64,000 nucleotides of DNA from Caldicellulosiruptor naganoensis. GTDB lineage: Bacteria; Bacillota; Thermoanaerobacteria; Caldicellulosiruptorales; Caldicellulosiruptoraceae. The notes under the pieces are model-generated. The model did no database searches. It had not been told where the DNA came from and worked only from the letters and a program-made list of their open reading frames with translations. Made by a program: the position numbers and the translations under genes. The stretch is taken from the NCBI RefSeq assembly GCF_026914285.1, contig NZ_CP113864.1, positions 1,457,001 to 1,521,000 on the forward strand, given 5' to 3'. This document shows positions 63,116-64,000 of the stretch, in pieces (position 1 is the first letter of the stretch; each line of letters begins with the position of its first letter).

Positions 63116-63901
63116 TCAAAGTTTAGAAAGTATATATTTTCTTTCTCTCAAGATAACATACAAAATTGCTATTATAACTCCTGAAATTGTTCCAGCAGCA
63201 ATTCTTACAGCCTTTTCAAATTTGCTACCTGCTGATTCATATATTTTAAGTTTGCCGTATTCAGCTATGGCACTTTTTAAATCAATCACTTTATTATAAT
63301 TCTCATTAAACCACTTAATGAGGTTTATAGCCGAGAAGATTTGACTATACTGTTCCTGCTCAGCTGCAGTCAATTTTAGTTTGTCATACTTTTGTTTTTC
63401 CTTTAAAAGTTCATTCAAAAGCTTTTGAGCAGCTTCAGACCTGTTTTTCAAATCTAACAAAACCTTATCGTTTAAACTTTTCATATACTTGCTGAGCATC
63501 CTTTGTGCCTGGTCAGAAGAATCGGCAACAGCTTTTACAACAACATAGTTTACACCACTCTTGGATGCCTTTGGTTCAACAAATACGCCAAACCTCTCAT
63601 CTTCTCCATACTTGCTTGTGACATAGTCTAAAAAAGGCGGGTTTAATGCCACCATTTCCAAATACTCTTTGTTCAAGTCAATAGAAGTCATATTAGAATA
63701 AAGCCCTTGAACAATATTCGAGATTGAAGAAGAAGCCATATTGAAATTCAGAGGGTTTAAGAGGTTGTTGTCAAGCCTCAGATTTATTTCAGCTGTCCAA
63801 AGAGTCTTTGTGAAAAATTGAACAACAACAACTGACAATATCATGAAAGCAACTACAATTGATATTATTTCTTTCATTCTCTTTTTAAAAATCTCAGCCA
63901 T
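63116..63901 (-). CDS. Wzz-type polysaccharide chain-length/co-polymerase protein
   Basis: 261 residues. A membrane helix near the N terminus (ISIVVAFMILSVVVVQFF), a long extracytoplasmic part with a coiled-coil-like stretch (NRSEAAQKLLNELLKEKQKY, LTAAEQEQYSQIFS), and a second helix at the C terminus (IAAGTISGVIIAILYVIL). The two-helix layout is that of Wzz/PCP proteins, which set polymer length. No kinase domain follows. The gene heads the polysaccharide run in this window and is preceded by a partial gene. Confidence 0.8.
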   Translation of the reverse strand: MAEIFKKRMKEIISIVVAFMILSVVVVQFFTKTLWTAEINLRLDNNLLNPLNFNMASSSISNIVQGLYSNMTSIDLNKEYLEMVALNPPFLDYVTSKYGEDERFGVFVEPKASKSGVNYVVVKAVADSSDQAQRMLSKYMKSLNDKVLLDLKNRSEAAQKLLNELLKEKQKYDKLKLTAAEQEQYSQIFSAINLIKWFNENYNKVIDLKSAIAEYGKLKIYESAGSKFEKAVRIAAGTISGVIIAILYVILRERKYILSKL

Positions 63902-63919
63902 TTAGCTTTTTTCTCCTTT

Positions 63920-64000
63920 CTACCTTTCTGTTAAGACTTTTACATTTCCATCAGGTGAGATTATAACTGCAATGTTACCATTGTCCATTGTTGTCAAAAC
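63920..64000 (-). CDS. C-terminal end of an unidentified protein (partial)
   Basis: Only the last 26 codons are inside the window: VLTTMDNGNIAVIISPDGNV then KVLTER and a TAG at 63920-63922. There is a 19-base gap to the Wzz-type gene, so it is probably in the same operon. The residues are not enough to identify a family. Confidence 0.6.
   Translation of the reverse strand, partial: VLTTMDNGNIAVIISPDGNVKVLTER

Noticed and set aside
1-64000. CRISPR arrays, tRNA or rRNA genes
   Set aside because: No evenly spaced short repeats and no cloverleaf or rRNA-like stretches were seen on either strand while reading through; a tRNAscan or CRISPR search was not possible.

Overview
The window reads as the chromosome of an AT-rich, low-GC Gram-positive anaerobic thermophile, most like Caldicellulosiruptor or a close relative (inference). 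The grounds are Firmicutes gene orders (rpsU-yqeY-yqfC-yqfD-phoH-HD-ybeY-dgkA, nadD-yqeK-LCP-rsfS-leuS, yceD-rpmF), frequent TTG starts behind strong ribosome binding sites, a TRAP gene, and an OLE RNA, which is known mainly from anaerobic and extremophilic Firmicutes. Nearly all genes lie on the minus strand; the plus-strand exceptions are an HPr-like gene, a broken membrane-protein gene, dacF, argGH, one IS and an accessory locus.

Region 1 (1-12.7 kb): on the minus strand pheS-pheT-pcrA and a divergent PAP2 gene are followed by a strong promoter and a ~620-nt structured RNA, identified here as OLE RNA. Its membrane partner gene oapA comes next, then dxs, tlyA, a DRTGG protein, an anti-sigma-type ATPase and the start of a probable Fe-S/hydrogenase protein. 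mtaB heads the pheST cluster, with an HPr-like gene diverging from it.

Region 2 (12.7-34.8 kb): a D-Ala-D-Ala carboxypeptidase gene with an in-frame amber codon, aroC, a frameshifted plus-strand membrane protein, a beta-CASP nuclease, a DUF3048 lipoprotein, the ybeY/phoH/yqfCD/yqeY/rpsU cluster (yqfD is frameshifted), glycolytic pyk and pfkA, mtrB (TRAP), dnaE, an HD-GYP protein, a folate enzyme, rpmF-yceD and comEA.

Region 3 (34.8-45.3 kb): an intact dacF is followed by two abutting insertion sequences, an IS1634-type element flanked by long direct repeats and an IS1182-type element with an amber codon in its transposase. Then come leuS, rsfS, an LCP protein, yqeK and nadD.

Region 4 (45.3-51.7 kb): argGH lies behind a promoter overlapping a likely ArgR box. 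It is followed by a decayed accessory locus: an IS4-type element with a 13-bp target duplication sits between a promoter and a secreted DUF6973-like gene with a small membrane-protein partner. A second promoter-leader copy lies downstream as a deletion remnant.

Region 5 (51.7-64 kb): rplY/ctc, a DUF624 protein, a CarD-like regulator, a second LCP protein and a surface-polysaccharide operon. The operon holds what looks like a complete gene set for UDP-2,3-diacetamido-2,3-dideoxy-glucuronic acid (WbpA, WbpB, WbpE and WbpD types), plus a glycosyltransferase, two O-antigen ligase/polymerase-type proteins and a Wzz-type protein.

The strongest single item is the OLE RNA/oapA locus with its visible terminal helix and promoter. 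The most unusual pattern is the number of genes broken by one nonsense codon or one homopolymer-length change. That could be biology or assembly error and should be checked against reads.
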